From positions 1-64,000 of the forward strand of contig NZ_PZJT01000007.1 of NCBI RefSeq assembly GCF_003206135.1: a stretch of DNA of 64,000 nucleotides, read 5' to 3'. How positions within the stretch are numbered: position 1 is the first letter of the stretch; every line of letters begins with the position of its first letter. Below the pieces are notes generated by a model, which saw only the letters and a program-made list of their open reading frames with translations, made no database searches and had not been told where the DNA came from. Below are positions 50,578 to 59,902 of this stretch, in pieces. This DNA comes from Salinicola salarius. GTDB taxonomy: Bacteria; Pseudomonadota; Gammaproteobacteria; Pseudomonadales; Halomonadaceae. Position numbers and translations under genes: made by a program.

Positions 50578-51974
50578 AATCCATTCGACGTTATCTGAAT
50601 ATAACTCTAGCAGTCGTCCTTTTGGTGGTCATTGGCTTGGCAGTCACCGCTGCCTATTATATAACGCGCCATGAAATGGAAGAAATTTTTGATGCCCAAC
50701 TGAGCGTGCAGGCTCGAATCGTTGCATCGCTGGTGGGCGTTCATACCTCAAGCGATGAATATGCAATGATCGCCAGACAGCTGTCCCAGCCGGGACACTT
50801 CGCTCGGTGGTTTGACCCGTCTAATCGCTTTACGCTCAATTCCGGTAACTCGAATCTTTACGATGATGAAGAGCGGGTGCTGTCGATGGGGTTCTGGGAT
50901 TCCATGGGTCGACCTATTCTAATGGGCGCGCGTTGGAATGAGCCGGATCGTGCTTTCCCCGCGCCCGATAAAACAGGACATCGTTCGCAATCCTACGGCG
51001 GCAATTTGTGGCGCGTCTTCAGTTTGCAACTGAAGGATGGTCGCTGGGTCAGTATTGGCTTGAGGGAGACCTTCCAAAGTGAGCTGTCCAATAAGATCGC
51101 GATGGGCAACCTCGCCCCACTCATCTTTGCCTTACCGATTCTGTTTTGGCTGATCGCTCACTTCGTTCGCCGAGGGCTAAAGCCGATAGACCAGCTTTCT
51201 CGTCAGGTAGAGGCTCGCGACGAGAAAGATCTCAGTACTATCCATATGTGGGTACCTCGGGAACTGGAAGCGCTACATCGGGCGCTCAATGATTTCATCT
51301 CTCGATTGGCAAGCACATTGGAACGTGAGCGACGCTTCACGGCAGACGCGGCCCATGAAATGCGCACGCCGTTGGCCGCTATGAAGATTCACCTGGATAA
51401 CGCACGTCACGGTGATACAAGCTCCCTAGACAAAGCGTATCAGGGTGTTGAGCGGCTACAGCGAGTGGTGGAGCAGTTACTGCTGTTGGCGCGCCTGGAT
51501 ATTAGCGATGAAGAGCCCGCGGGAGAGAAGGTAAATCTCTCCGGGCTGATTCTCGAATTGGTTGCTGACGCCTGGTCCCAGGCGGAAGCCAGTCATCAAG
51601 TGATAGACGTCGGAGATGGCGGTTCAGTATGGGTTCTGAGCAACCGGACGGAATTGGGGATACTGATTCGTAACTTGTTGGATAATGCGCTGCGTTATAC
51701 CCCGGTTAGTGGCGAGGTGGCGGTAAATTGGGGAGGCGAATCCGGGCTTGCCTGGATGGTCATCGAAGACTCGGGTCCCGGGATCCCCGACGACATGCTT
51801 GATTTAGTTAAACAGCGTTTTCAGCGCAACGCCAATCAGCATATCAGCGGGAGTGGCCTTGGGTTGGCGATTGTGATGGAGATCGCCGAGCGTCAGCGAA
51901 TAACGCTGACACTCGAGAATCGTCCTGTAGTGGGACTTTCTGCCAGGTTGGATTGGCATGATCCCAGTATTTGA
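50574..51974 (+). CDS. PmrB-like sensor histidine kinase
   Basis: 466 residues: two membrane helices (about 8-32 and 178-198) around a periplasmic sensor, a HAMP region, the H-box FTADAAHEMRTPLAAM (His about 260), N-box NLLDNALRYTP, and G-boxes DSGPGIPD and GSGLGLAI. Conventional and probably active. It would respond to an envelope signal (polycations, pH or metals in relatives) and control the nearby lipid A genes. Stop at 51974 is convergent with the ArnT-like 2 gene. Confidence 0.93.
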   Translation: MKSIRRYLNITLAVVLLVVIGLAVTAAYYITRHEMEEIFDAQLSVQARIVASLVGVHTSSDEYAMIARQLSQPGHFARWFDPSNRFTLNSGNSNLYDDEERVLSMGFWDSMGRPILMGARWNEPDRAFPAPDKTGHRSQSYGGNLWRVFSLQLKDGRWVSIGLRETFQSELSNKIAMGNLAPLIFALPILFWLIAHFVRRGLKPIDQLSRQVEARDEKDLSTIHMWVPRELEALHRALNDFISRLASTLERERRFTADAAHEMRTPLAAMKIHLDNARHGDTSSLDKAYQGVERLQRVVEQLLLLARLDISDEEPAGEKVNLSGLILELVADAWSQAEASHQVIDVGDGGSVWVLSNRTELGILIRNLLDNALRYTPVSGEVAVNWGGESGLAWMVIEDSGPGIPDDMLDLVKQRFQRNANQHISGSGLGLAIVMEIAERQRITLTLENRPVVGLSARLDWHDPSI

Positions 51975-51985
51975 ATCCTTGGCAA

Positions 51986-53716
51986 CTAGACGCTAGGGCC
52001 ATGCTGTTTGTCTGGCAGTGTGGTGGGTGCCACGAATAGCGGCGCCGCGTCAGCATCACTTCGGCAGGTGCTGACGGCGCCTGCCGGTATCAGCCACCAC
52101 GTGTCGCCATTTTGGACCCCCAAGTCATGCATCTGCGATCGATCGATGCAGGCGTAATCCTCGGCCTCACGCTGGATCGCCAGCATCCAGCGACTTGAGT
52201 CGGCCTGAAGCCAGGCAAAAGCACGACTGAATTGATCGCGGTTACGCGTCCCATCGCCAAAATGAACACTGGGCTGACGTGACTGGAGCAGAAACTCTTC
52301 GTCATAGTCCGGCATGGCGAGCCAGGCGCCCTTGCCAGTCATCTGAACGACCTTCGCCATCATGTCTCGGGGAGAACGAGCCGGGTCCTGTAATGCGTAG
52401 CCCCATGTAGACCAGCTCACCCAGAAAACGACTAGCCACGCACCGAGTGCCCAAAGGCCACGGCGTGGACGAAAGCCAAGCAGCAATCCCATGGCGATCG
52501 TGCCAATGGTGATCCACCATGCCCAGGGGACCACATCATGACGTTCGGCTACGCGTTGCAATGCGTTCAGGCCTGACGCCCCCAGAATGCCTGTCAGAAG
52601 GAATACACTCCCCAGGATGGCCAATAGCGCGAAGCCCAGCCAATGCAACTGGCGTTTGCCAAGGAGACCTGGCACCAGCGGGACTAGCGCCATCACCAGC
52701 AGTGGCAGAGTCGGCAACATGTAGACACCGCGCTTGCCCGGCGACAGCGAAAAGAAAATCACGATTAGCACGACGGCGGTCAGAGGCAATATGATTCTGG
52801 CATCGCCACGACGCAGGCGCCGCCACCAGGCTGGTATGGCCCAGGGGAATGCGAGTACGAGCGGCATCCACGCCCACGGGAGTACTTCCAATAAATAGTA
52901 ATACCAGGGCGCAAGATGGGCCCAGGATTCCGCGTAGCGCTGACCGGTCTGCTTGAACATAATATTGTCGCGATAGGCCGCGAGCGCAGGATCTCCGCTC
53001 GTTGTCGCCATGATGATCATCGGTACGCCCCAGGCAGCGATGCATAGCACCAACACACTGATTCCCTGAAGCAGATCCTTTATGCCGATGCGTGTCACGC
53101 TGCCGCGATAAGCTAACCATAACCAGGCAGGTAGCAGGGCTAGGGGCAGGATACCGACACCTTTGGTAATAATTCCAAGGCCCATGGCGGCCCAACCTAT
53201 CAACCACCAGCGCTTGGCTGGACCTAGTAGCGCGTGGCGTAGGAGCCCATAAGCGCCCAACGTAGTGAAGAAGGTCAGCATCATGTCGATCTGAGCGGTC
53301 TTGGCTTGCAGCACGAACTGCAATGCGGCCAGCAACGTGAGGCCCGATATGATGGCCAGGCGGCGCCCGTAAAGCCGTCGACTGAGATCAACGACCAACA
53401 CTAGGCATCCCAGGGCGGCCAAGGTGGTAGGAATCAGAAAGCCAAGCCGGACAGATCCGGTGAGGGCAATGGATAGTGCCGATGCCCACATGAAGACTGG
53501 GGGTTTGTCTGGATAGAGCTCTCCTCCCCGATGCGGGAACCAGAATTGCCCGGTGCGCAGCATTTCCAGCGCATTGAGGGCAAAACGCGGCTCATCGGCG
53601 GGCCACGGGTCTCGTAGACCAATACCGATACCGAGGAGAATGACGGCGAATAGCATCAGAAGCAGCCAGGCACGGCGATAGTGTGCCTGGGAGGGGTCAT
53701 TCCAGAATTCTTTCAT
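51986..53716 (-). CDS. ArnT-like membrane glycosyltransferase 2 (GT83 type)
   Basis: 576 residues from ATG 53716 (a TTG lies 6 bp before). About 12 membrane helices; first loop PWPADEPRFALNALEMLRTGQFWFPHRGGELYPDKPPVFMW with the Asp-Glu and PDKPP motifs; periplasmic tail (about 450-576) with two cysteines. Related to, but clearly distinct from, the first ArnT-like protein, so the two may decorate different lipid A positions. Head of an operon with the LAB_N and GT2 genes in the same direction. Confidence 0.88.
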   Translation of the reverse strand: MKEFWNDPSQAHYRRAWLLLMLFAVILLGIGIGLRDPWPADEPRFALNALEMLRTGQFWFPHRGGELYPDKPPVFMWASALSIALTGSVRLGFLIPTTLAALGCLVLVVDLSRRLYGRRLAIISGLTLLAALQFVLQAKTAQIDMMLTFFTTLGAYGLLRHALLGPAKRWWLIGWAAMGLGIITKGVGILPLALLPAWLWLAYRGSVTRIGIKDLLQGISVLVLCIAAWGVPMIIMATTSGDPALAAYRDNIMFKQTGQRYAESWAHLAPWYYYLLEVLPWAWMPLVLAFPWAIPAWWRRLRRGDARIILPLTAVVLIVIFFSLSPGKRGVYMLPTLPLLVMALVPLVPGLLGKRQLHWLGFALLAILGSVFLLTGILGASGLNALQRVAERHDVVPWAWWITIGTIAMGLLLGFRPRRGLWALGAWLVVFWVSWSTWGYALQDPARSPRDMMAKVVQMTGKGAWLAMPDYDEEFLLQSRQPSVHFGDGTRNRDQFSRAFAWLQADSSRWMLAIQREAEDYACIDRSQMHDLGVQNGDTWWLIPAGAVSTCRSDADAAPLFVAPTTLPDKQHGPSV

Positions 53717-53733
53717 CGGCAATGGTATTCCGT

Positions 53734-54030
53734 TCAGAGGATCTGATTGTCGTCGGTCGGCTTGGAGTGCTTCCGTTCACCGCGGATTAACATGAGATTG
53801 CGGGCATAAATGACTAACCCGGCCCCCTGTCCAGCGATGAATACGGGGTCATGGCGATAAATGGCGTAGGCCAGGAGCGTCGCGCCTCCACCTAAACTGA
53901 AAAACCAGAACGCGATCGGAACAACGCTACGTTTGGCGCGCTCACTCGCCAGCCATTGCACGATGAATCGTGCTGAAAATAGTGTTTGGCCGGCAAAGCC
54001 AATGGCAACCCATACCCATTCGTTATTCAT
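53734..54030 (-). CDS. LAB_N domain membrane protein
   Basis: 98 residues, three membrane helices. GFAGQTLFSARFIVQWLASERAKRSVVPIAFWFFSLGGG is the LAB_N (lipid A biosynthesis N-terminal) signature. Such small proteins accompany GT2 and ArnT-type genes and are thought to help flip or present the polyprenyl-linked sugar. Four-base overlap with the GT2 gene. Confidence 0.9.
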   Translation of the reverse strand: MNNEWVWVAIGFAGQTLFSARFIVQWLASERAKRSVVPIAFWFFSLGGGATLLAYAIYRHDPVFIAGQGAGLVIYARNLMLIRGERKHSKPTDDNQIL

Positions 54031-54803
54031 CGATTTGGCTCAGCTGGCGTTTTCTCGGGCTTTTGTGTGGCGATATTGGCAGCGAGATGGGAATCCGCAC
54101 TCGCTATTGGCAGCCGGCTCCTTCGGCATAACCACATCACGCCAATCATATCGACTAGCCCGACCCAGAGTCGATTATTCAGCCCGTAATGTGACTTACC
54201 CGTCCCCCGCTGACGGTGATTCACGGGAAGCGAAATACAGGTGCCCCCTTGGGCCAGAATCAAGGCAGGTAGGAACCGATGCATGTGATTGAAATAGGGG
54301 AGTGATAAGAAAGCATCACGGCGGATAACCTTTAAGCCACAGCCTGTATCCGGTGTTGAATCGTTGAGCATTGCCGAGCGCACTTTATTGGCGATCCTCG
54401 AAGACAGCCGTTTGATCCAGTCATCGCGACGATTGGTTCGGTGTCCTGCTACAAGGGTGACCCCTTCGAGTTGCGCTCGCTCGAACATGCTAGGCAGATC
54501 GGCCGGATCGTTTTGGCCGTCACCATCGAGCGTCCCTAACCAAATACCGCGCGCTGCCCAGGCTGCCTGCCAAACAGAGGTGCTCTGGCCAGCACTTTTC
54601 GCATGGCGCAGTGGACGTATGCGGTCATCTGTAGCGGCTCTTTGTGCTAGAAGCCGCCAGGTATCGTCGGTGGAAGCATCGTCAACGACAATGATTTCGT
54701 ATTCGATGGATGTCAGGGCGGCAGCAATTTCGTCCAGCAATGTGGCGAGGTTACCGGCTTCATCCTTGGCGGGAATGAGTATCGAAAGCAAAGGGGAGTG
54801 CAT
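54027..54803 (-). CDS. Polyprenyl-phosphate glycosyltransferase (GT2, DPM1/ArnC/RgtE-like)
   Basis: 258 residues from ATG 54803. LLSILIPAKDEAGNLATLLDEI, VVDDASTDDT and GTLDGDGQNDP (the DxD region) are GT2 motifs; GCGLKVIRRDAF and a C-terminal hydrophobic segment (LWVGLVDMIGVMWL) place it with polyprenyl-phosphate transferases. It would load a sugar onto undecaprenyl phosphate for the ArnT-like enzymes. With the epimerase next door, galacturonate is the likely cargo (inference). Confidence 0.88.
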   Translation of the reverse strand: MHSPLLSILIPAKDEAGNLATLLDEIAAALTSIEYEIIVVDDASTDDTWRLLAQRAATDDRIRPLRHAKSAGQSTSVWQAAWAARGIWLGTLDGDGQNDPADLPSMFERAQLEGVTLVAGHRTNRRDDWIKRLSSRIANKVRSAMLNDSTPDTGCGLKVIRRDAFLSLPYFNHMHRFLPALILAQGGTCISLPVNHRQRGTGKSHYGLNNRLWVGLVDMIGVMWLCRRSRLPIASADSHLAANIATQKPEKTPAEPNR

Positions 54804-55229
54804 TGCGTCGAATTTCCTCGCTCGGAGTATAAGACTGCTCAGCACAGGACGCAGTGGACATCCGTTCTGAACAGTGCAAGTTCAATAAATGCTATCTGAT
54901 TTCGATGATTCTGGAGCCAGCGCTCTGCAAAGCAGTTACCTATCTTCACGAGCTAGTCTTAAAAGACCCTTAAGGAGAAACGCAATATGACTTTCGTGGA
55001 GTCTTTGGCTTACAAGACTGCGATAGAAATGGTTGGGCTCTTCTGAAAATTGAGGCCATGGTGAGGTAAGTATTATTATCGAATACGTTGATTTTATGCC
55101 AGCAACATATTTTGGTTGCAATAATATTGAGCTTTACTAAGATTTGGCTAATGGGTAACGACCGCGGTCCGTATTTACGCTGCAACGCCTTTTCTGAAAA
55201 GGTTAAGTGAAAAATAGCAGGGTCATGTT
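54804..55229. other. Divergent regulatory region before the split regulator
   Basis: About 425 bp, AT-rich, no gene. It holds the best PmrA-box-like site of the window (54958-54974). The TATTATTATCGAATACG to GTTGCAATAATATTGAG stretch (55070-55135) is very AT-rich and probably a promoter region. Confidence 0.5.
54958..54974. promoter_or_regulatory. PmrA-box-like site, near-perfect
   Basis: CTTAAAAGACCCTTAAG: two CTTAA half-sites with start-to-start spacing of 11 bp, preceded by AGT as at 42257 and 49747. It lies 155 bp upstream of the GT2 operon start on the minus strand. Confidence 0.65.
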
Positions 55230-55886
55230 ATGCGTGTGCTGATTTATTCGACAATTGTCGCGAGTGGGAGATTCTGGCAACAGAAGCTCCAAGCGCAACC
55301 AGTCCAGGCAGATTTGGTCGTCAGTATGGAAGAGGCGAGAGAGACACTCGCTATGGCCACCCATGATGCAATTGTCCATATATTTGATGAGAACTGCTCT
55401 CATAATCTCGAAATGTTGCGTCGGCTTCGGGAGGGGCTAAATTTACCAATTTTGGTAGTGATAAACGGACAACAAAAACACAGTGCATTTGAGGTGCTTG
55501 ACGCCGGCGCTGATGATTTTTTGCCATCTTCTGTTGACGTTCGTGAGTTGTTCGCCAGGGTTCGATGAAAATGTAGAGTTGCAACCGTGAGTGGGGCTAA
55601 TATAATTTATAAAAGCGGGATCAGTATTGATATGGAGGCTCATGAAGTGCGATGGCAGGGGCGAAAAATATACCCTTCTTCGCGAGAGCTACTGATTTTG
55701 AATGAGTTGATATCTAACCCCCAGCGTATATTTACCAAGCAACATTTAGAAATTCTGCTCTATGGTTATGGTCATGTAGCTGAATCAAATACGATTGAGG
55801 CTTTTATTCACACCCTCCGTAAAAGGATGAGTCCCAATGCCATTCTCACGGTCCGAGGTATTGGGTATAAGCTTGGGTTTGATTAA
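55230..55886 (+). pseudogene. Split OmpR-type response regulator (in-frame TGA)
   Basis: A receiver half (55230-55568, ending DVRELFARVR) and a DNA-binding half (55587-55886, GTG start, winged helix SSRELLILNELISNPQRIFTKQHLEILLYG, RGIGYKL) lie in the same frame, separated by one TGA at 55566-55568. The receiver has lost the acidic pair (Y-S-T), the phospho-acceptor Asp (IVHIFDEN) and the Lys (FLPSSV). Either a recently broken gene or two separate proteins made from one message. Low GC. Confidence 0.8.
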
Positions 55887-55961
55887 TAAGAGGTTTGTCT
55901 AGAAATCGTTGAGTAGTCAACCGGGATATCTAGCCCCCGGTTCGACTGCTTCGCTGACTCA

Positions 55962-58013
55962 TTAAGCGTCCCCACATGGCTGAAGTCCACGGGGGTAGCC
56001 AGCCAGGATATCGAAACTGTTGTTCCGAATCAGCTGGCGCACCTCTAGGTCTGGATCGTTCTTAATGGCTTTGAATAGTGCCGGCTGTGAGTACGAGGCA
56101 TCTTCCCGGTCTTTCTCCAAGGCTATCAACCCTAGAATTGATGTGCGCTCCTGTAACCGTAGTGATCCGGTCCATAACGGCACTTTGGCGGATCCACACG
56201 CGCCCACGAGCCTGAATAATGTGGGCCACACTTGTAGGACAACACGTCGTGCCGGCTCTCCGGCAACGTTGGCCGATGCGCTCAGCGCAGCGGGGCGCCC
56301 GTCATTGAGACGAGGCAAAATCGGGAATAGAGCTTCGCTTGTGTTGGGATCTAACCATGCTAGCGTGTTGTGAAGAGACCAAGGTGTATCGACCTGCCAT
56401 CCACCACGCTTAAGCGCGTTGCTGAGCAACGACAAATCCCCGGCCCATTGAAGCACCAGCGGCTCCTCGGTTTCTCCAGCCAGATCGATACGTTTGGCGG
56501 GAATATCGAGTGTTTTTCCATTCAACCAATCGGACCAGGTGGACTGTTGAACCGACAACTCAGGCGTGTATCGACTGCGATCCTGGTCCAGTTGTTGAGA
56601 AACATGATAGGGCCACGCGATCGCCAGAGTTATCAAAAATACAAGAATCAAACCCTTCACACCCGGCTTTTTGATCTCGCTTCGATGATGAAGCAAGGCC
56701 AATAAAATGACCCAAACAGTGCCCAGAGACATGCCAGCCACAACATCGGCAAACCAGTGGGCGCCTAGATAGAGTCTTGAGAAGGCAATCATAAAGATGA
56801 TCAGGCAGGCGGTTCCGATGATCCATCGATGCCAGCGAGCAGGTGAGCTTCGAGCGATAAGATAGGCAAGAAACCCGTAAAGAACCGTATTGATCGTGGC
56901 ATGGCCACTAGGGAAAGAAAAAAGCTCCCATCCGCTGTATAGGTTTGCCGTCGGACGCGGCCATTGCACCCAAGCCTTGATGCCGGGAGTGAATAATGCA
57001 ACTCCTCCCATAGCAGCCACCCAGTAAACGGCGCTATACCATGACCGCTTGATCAGTAACCACGCCGTTACTGCCAGCGTCAGTGAGGTCGTCACGAAGC
57101 CATCACCCATTTCCGTGATAACCAGCATCGCACTATCACCCCATTGGGAACGCAAGGCCTGTAGCGCATGGAAAACAGCGTGGTTGGCTTGAACCAGCGA
57201 GTCGTCCGTCACGAGATCTTCAAGCAAATCTGAAAATAGCCAAAGACATCCAATCACTACCATCAATGCCAACATAGTCAGCGTTTGCATGCCGCTGATT
57301 GAATGCACTACCCGAGCCAGGCATTGACCTGCCCATGTTGTCGGCATTGTTGTGCGATGCATCACGCTTTTCTGGGCGCTCGATAAGGCGTACTTTCCAT
57401 AGGGCAGCAGAATTCTCCGGCTGATCCACAGAATCGCCCATGCCAAGGCGGCGACTAGCCCAGCCAGCAGGGCCAAGCGTCCTCCGATCTGTTCGAGTAC
57501 CTGTAGTGACGTGCCGACGAAGACACCGACAAGGACGTGACTGGGGGCCCAGATCAACGCAGATGCAATATTCGCTAAATAAAAACGGCCCGCTGGCATC
57601 TGGCTCATGCCGGCGACTAACGGTACAAAAGCACGAGGACCCTGCACAAATCTCGCCGTGAAGACGCTCTTTCCGCCATGACGACTAAACAACGACTCGG
57701 CACGATTCAACCAGTCTGGGTAACGGCTAATTGGCCAGATTCGCGCTATACGTGACTGGTAGTGACAGCCAATCCAGAAAGAGAGGCCGTCGCCGGCTAT
57801 TGCGCCTACGAAAGCTGAGATGACAAGTGAAAGCGGGTCTAACGTACCGGAGCTGGCCAATGCGCTCAAACCAACAATCAGCATCGACCCAGGAAAAACT
57901 GTCCCGACGACAGGTATCGCTTCCAGCAATGCGGATAGACCCACCACCAGATAGGTGAGCAATGCATGGCGGGAGGCAAGGTCGGGAACGTGGTCTAGGG
58001 CGTGCTCAAGCAT
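55962..58013 (-). CDS. DedA-PAP2-LssY fusion membrane protein
   Basis: 683 residues in three parts. DedA domain (about 1-200: VFPGSMLIVGLSAL, GDGLSFWIG, GKSVFTARFVQGPRAFVPLVAGMSQM). PAP2 domain (about 265-440: KAWVQWPRPTANLY, SFPSGHATINTV, SRLYLGAHWFADVVAG, all three motifs intact). C-terminal LssY-type domain (about 480-683, with cysteines near the end). It probably couples transport of a polyprenyl (di)phosphate with its dephosphorylation. Confidence 0.9.
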   Translation of the reverse strand: MLEHALDHVPDLASRHALLTYLVVGLSALLEAIPVVGTVFPGSMLIVGLSALASSGTLDPLSLVISAFVGAIAGDGLSFWIGCHYQSRIARIWPISRYPDWLNRAESLFSRHGGKSVFTARFVQGPRAFVPLVAGMSQMPAGRFYLANIASALIWAPSHVLVGVFVGTSLQVLEQIGGRLALLAGLVAALAWAILWISRRILLPYGKYALSSAQKSVMHRTTMPTTWAGQCLARVVHSISGMQTLTMLALMVVIGCLWLFSDLLEDLVTDDSLVQANHAVFHALQALRSQWGDSAMLVITEMGDGFVTTSLTLAVTAWLLIKRSWYSAVYWVAAMGGVALFTPGIKAWVQWPRPTANLYSGWELFSFPSGHATINTVLYGFLAYLIARSSPARWHRWIIGTACLIIFMIAFSRLYLGAHWFADVVAGMSLGTVWVILLALLHHRSEIKKPGVKGLILVFLITLAIAWPYHVSQQLDQDRSRYTPELSVQQSTWSDWLNGKTLDIPAKRIDLAGETEEPLVLQWAGDLSLLSNALKRGGWQVDTPWSLHNTLAWLDPNTSEALFPILPRLNDGRPAALSASANVAGEPARRVVLQVWPTLFRLVGACGSAKVPLWTGSLRLQERTSILGLIALEKDREDASYSQPALFKAIKNDPDLEVRQLIRNNSFDILAGYPRGLQPCGDA

Positions 58014-58039
58014 CGGGACACTCCAGAGTCGAGGCCAAG

Positions 58040-58588
58040 TTAGAGAATTCTTGTGAGACAGCGGTTGAGAAAGCTCTCTCTGTAATGAAAGCGTCTGACG
58101 AACAACCCCGCTATAGACGCAGTCACAAGTCCTCCCAAAACATCCGTCACGTAATGTGTGCCTACGTAGACTCGAGAAAACATCACTAGGAGAGCTCCCA
58201 AAGAGAAGAGCGCTCCCATTTTGTTGCGGCCATGGAAGAAAAATGTAACGGCTATCGCGACAGCACCGGTAGCGTGGTCAGAAGGGAACGAGGGATCTGT
58301 GGAGGGTTCAATCAAAAGATGCGTGAGCCCTTCCGTATAGGGGCGTGCGCGCGATATGAACAACAATACAAATTGGTTGATTAACAGGCCAGAGATGAAC
58401 GTCAGGGCCGAGGAAACAGCCAAATACCTCATTTCGCATCTGTTGAGCCGGAGCCACCACAGGGGCACGACGCATAGGATCATCAAAGGCAATCCCCAAT
58501 GGGTAACAGCGACCATTAGCGAGTCGATGAAAGATATATGCCCAGATAACCCATTGATTAGAGAAGTCAAGTTGGAATCGATCGACAT
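58040..58588 (-). CDS. PAP2 undecaprenyl-diphosphatase-like protein
   Basis: 182 residues, five or six membrane helices. Motifs LLFISRARPYTEG (R-x-RP), DPSFPSDHATGAVA and SRVYVGTHYVTDVLGG are complete. Size and sequence are like BcrC/YbjG, which regenerate undecaprenyl phosphate. It reads toward the fusion gene and ends 27 bp from it, so both probably share a transcript. Confidence 0.92.
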   Translation of the reverse strand: MSIDSNLTSLINGLSGHISFIDSLMVAVTHWGLPLMILCVVPLWWLRLNRCEMRYLAVSSALTFISGLLINQFVLLFISRARPYTEGLTHLLIEPSTDPSFPSDHATGAVAIAVTFFFHGRNKMGALFSLGALLVMFSRVYVGTHYVTDVLGGLVTASIAGLFVRRFHYRESFLNRCLTRIL

Positions 58589-58774
58589 TTCTGAAATCCG
58601 TCACATTTTCGTAACGTGACTCTAATCGATCAATTATGAAGGGATCCTTATCAAGCCTCGATTTCTCTACAACGCATATACACGTAATACCCTTATGAAG
58701 AAAACATCAGAGTAAATATTCTCTTAAGCTTCGTTGTTTATTCTGTGTGAAAATTAGTTTGTCGGGAGTGCAGT
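58589..58774. promoter_or_regulatory. Divergent promoter region (PAP2 / GT9)
   Basis: 186 bp between divergent starts, AT-rich. TTCTCTTAAG (58717-58726) is shared with the dgkA upstream region (42377-42386), but no second half-site at 11 bp is present. CGGGAGTGCAGT precedes the GT9 start. Confidence 0.4.
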
Positions 58775-59902
58775 ATGAGCAACGTGCTAACTAAAATTCG
58801 TCGTCATGATGGCATGCGCCGGCTGGGAAAATGCTTAGAAAAAATGGCTAAAACTGGGTTGTATCGTTTGCTTGGTGTTATGTCTCGTACGCCTCGTCGT
58901 GCGTCCTCATTGGCATTAGTCGATGTAAAACGGGTTCTTCTCGTGAGACCGAATTTTCGACTTGGAAACGCTGTTATAGGGGCACGGCTGGCTGAGGCGT
59001 TTTCGAAAAATAGGCCGGAAATCCGAATAGACTATCTGGGTACCGATACGACAGCTCAGCTGTTTTCAGGAATGGGCATCTCAAGTTATCATGCCTACAG
59101 TCGAACTTTCTCGTATCGGCCTTGGCTTTTTTTGCGCATGATTTGGGAGCTACGTAAAGAGAACTACGACTTGGCAATCCAGGTTGGAGAAGGATCTTTA
59201 ACCAGCTGGACCTTTACGCACCTTTGTGGCGCAAAGAAAACATTGGGTCAAAAAGGGCGCTTGCAGAATACCTATGATTGGCTTATCGAAGGAAAAACCT
59301 GTCACGCATATGAACTACCTAGCGCTATTGCACACTCTCTAGGTTTACATTGCGAATCATTGCCATGGATGGTCGTTAGTGAAAAAGAACATGCTAGGGC
59401 CAAAGAGCTTTTTAAGCATTCGCCTGAGGGCGGCGTTGTCGGAGTATTCGTCGGCGGTCATCTCGATAAACGATTGCCACTGAATTTCTGGCAGGCGCAG
59501 ATTCGAGAGCTCAATACGATAGGAGAAAATTATGTGGTAATGGTGGGTCCTGAAGAGGAACATTATCGTCAGCACTTGGAACAGTGTTGTGGCCCCCAGG
59601 GCCAAATATTGCCCTTGATGCCTATTCGAGAATTTGCGGCTGTGCTATCTCATGTAATCACATTAATCACGCCGGACACGGGGCCTATGCACATGGCCAC
59701 GGCTCTAGGAGTGCCTGTGATCGCCCTACTTAATACCGAGAAGTCGTGTAAATTCTGTCCTAAGGGAATCGCCGATAAAATTATTTTTCGACCAAGAGTG
59801 GAAGAAGTGATTTCCACTTTGACGCAAAGCCCACTTATTCAGCTGGGTTGGGCGAGGCGACAGCATATGCTTAATAGACGAATGCTGTTTTGTAGGTTTT
59901 GA
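58775..59902 (+). CDS. GT9-family (heptosyltransferase-like) glycosyltransferase
   Basis: 375 residues. The N-terminal part has a basic, amphipathic stretch (1-45) before the GT-B fold starts at VKRVLLVRPNFRLGNAVIGARLAEAF. The nucleotide-binding half has ITPDTGPMHMATALGVPVIALL, the GT9 signature. GT9 enzymes add heptose or similar sugars to the LPS core. The Lys/Cys-rich end (SCKFCPKG) is typical. Low GC, about 47%. Confidence 0.88.
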   Translation: MSNVLTKIRRHDGMRRLGKCLEKMAKTGLYRLLGVMSRTPRRASSLALVDVKRVLLVRPNFRLGNAVIGARLAEAFSKNRPEIRIDYLGTDTTAQLFSGMGISSYHAYSRTFSYRPWLFLRMIWELRKENYDLAIQVGEGSLTSWTFTHLCGAKKTLGQKGRLQNTYDWLIEGKTCHAYELPSAIAHSLGLHCESLPWMVVSEKEHARAKELFKHSPEGGVVGVFVGGHLDKRLPLNFWQAQIRELNTIGENYVVMVGPEEEHYRQHLEQCCGPQGQILPLMPIREFAAVLSHVITLITPDTGPMHMATALGVPVIALLNTEKSCKFCPKGIADKIIFRPRVEEVISTLTQSPLIQLGWARRQHMLNRRMLFCRF

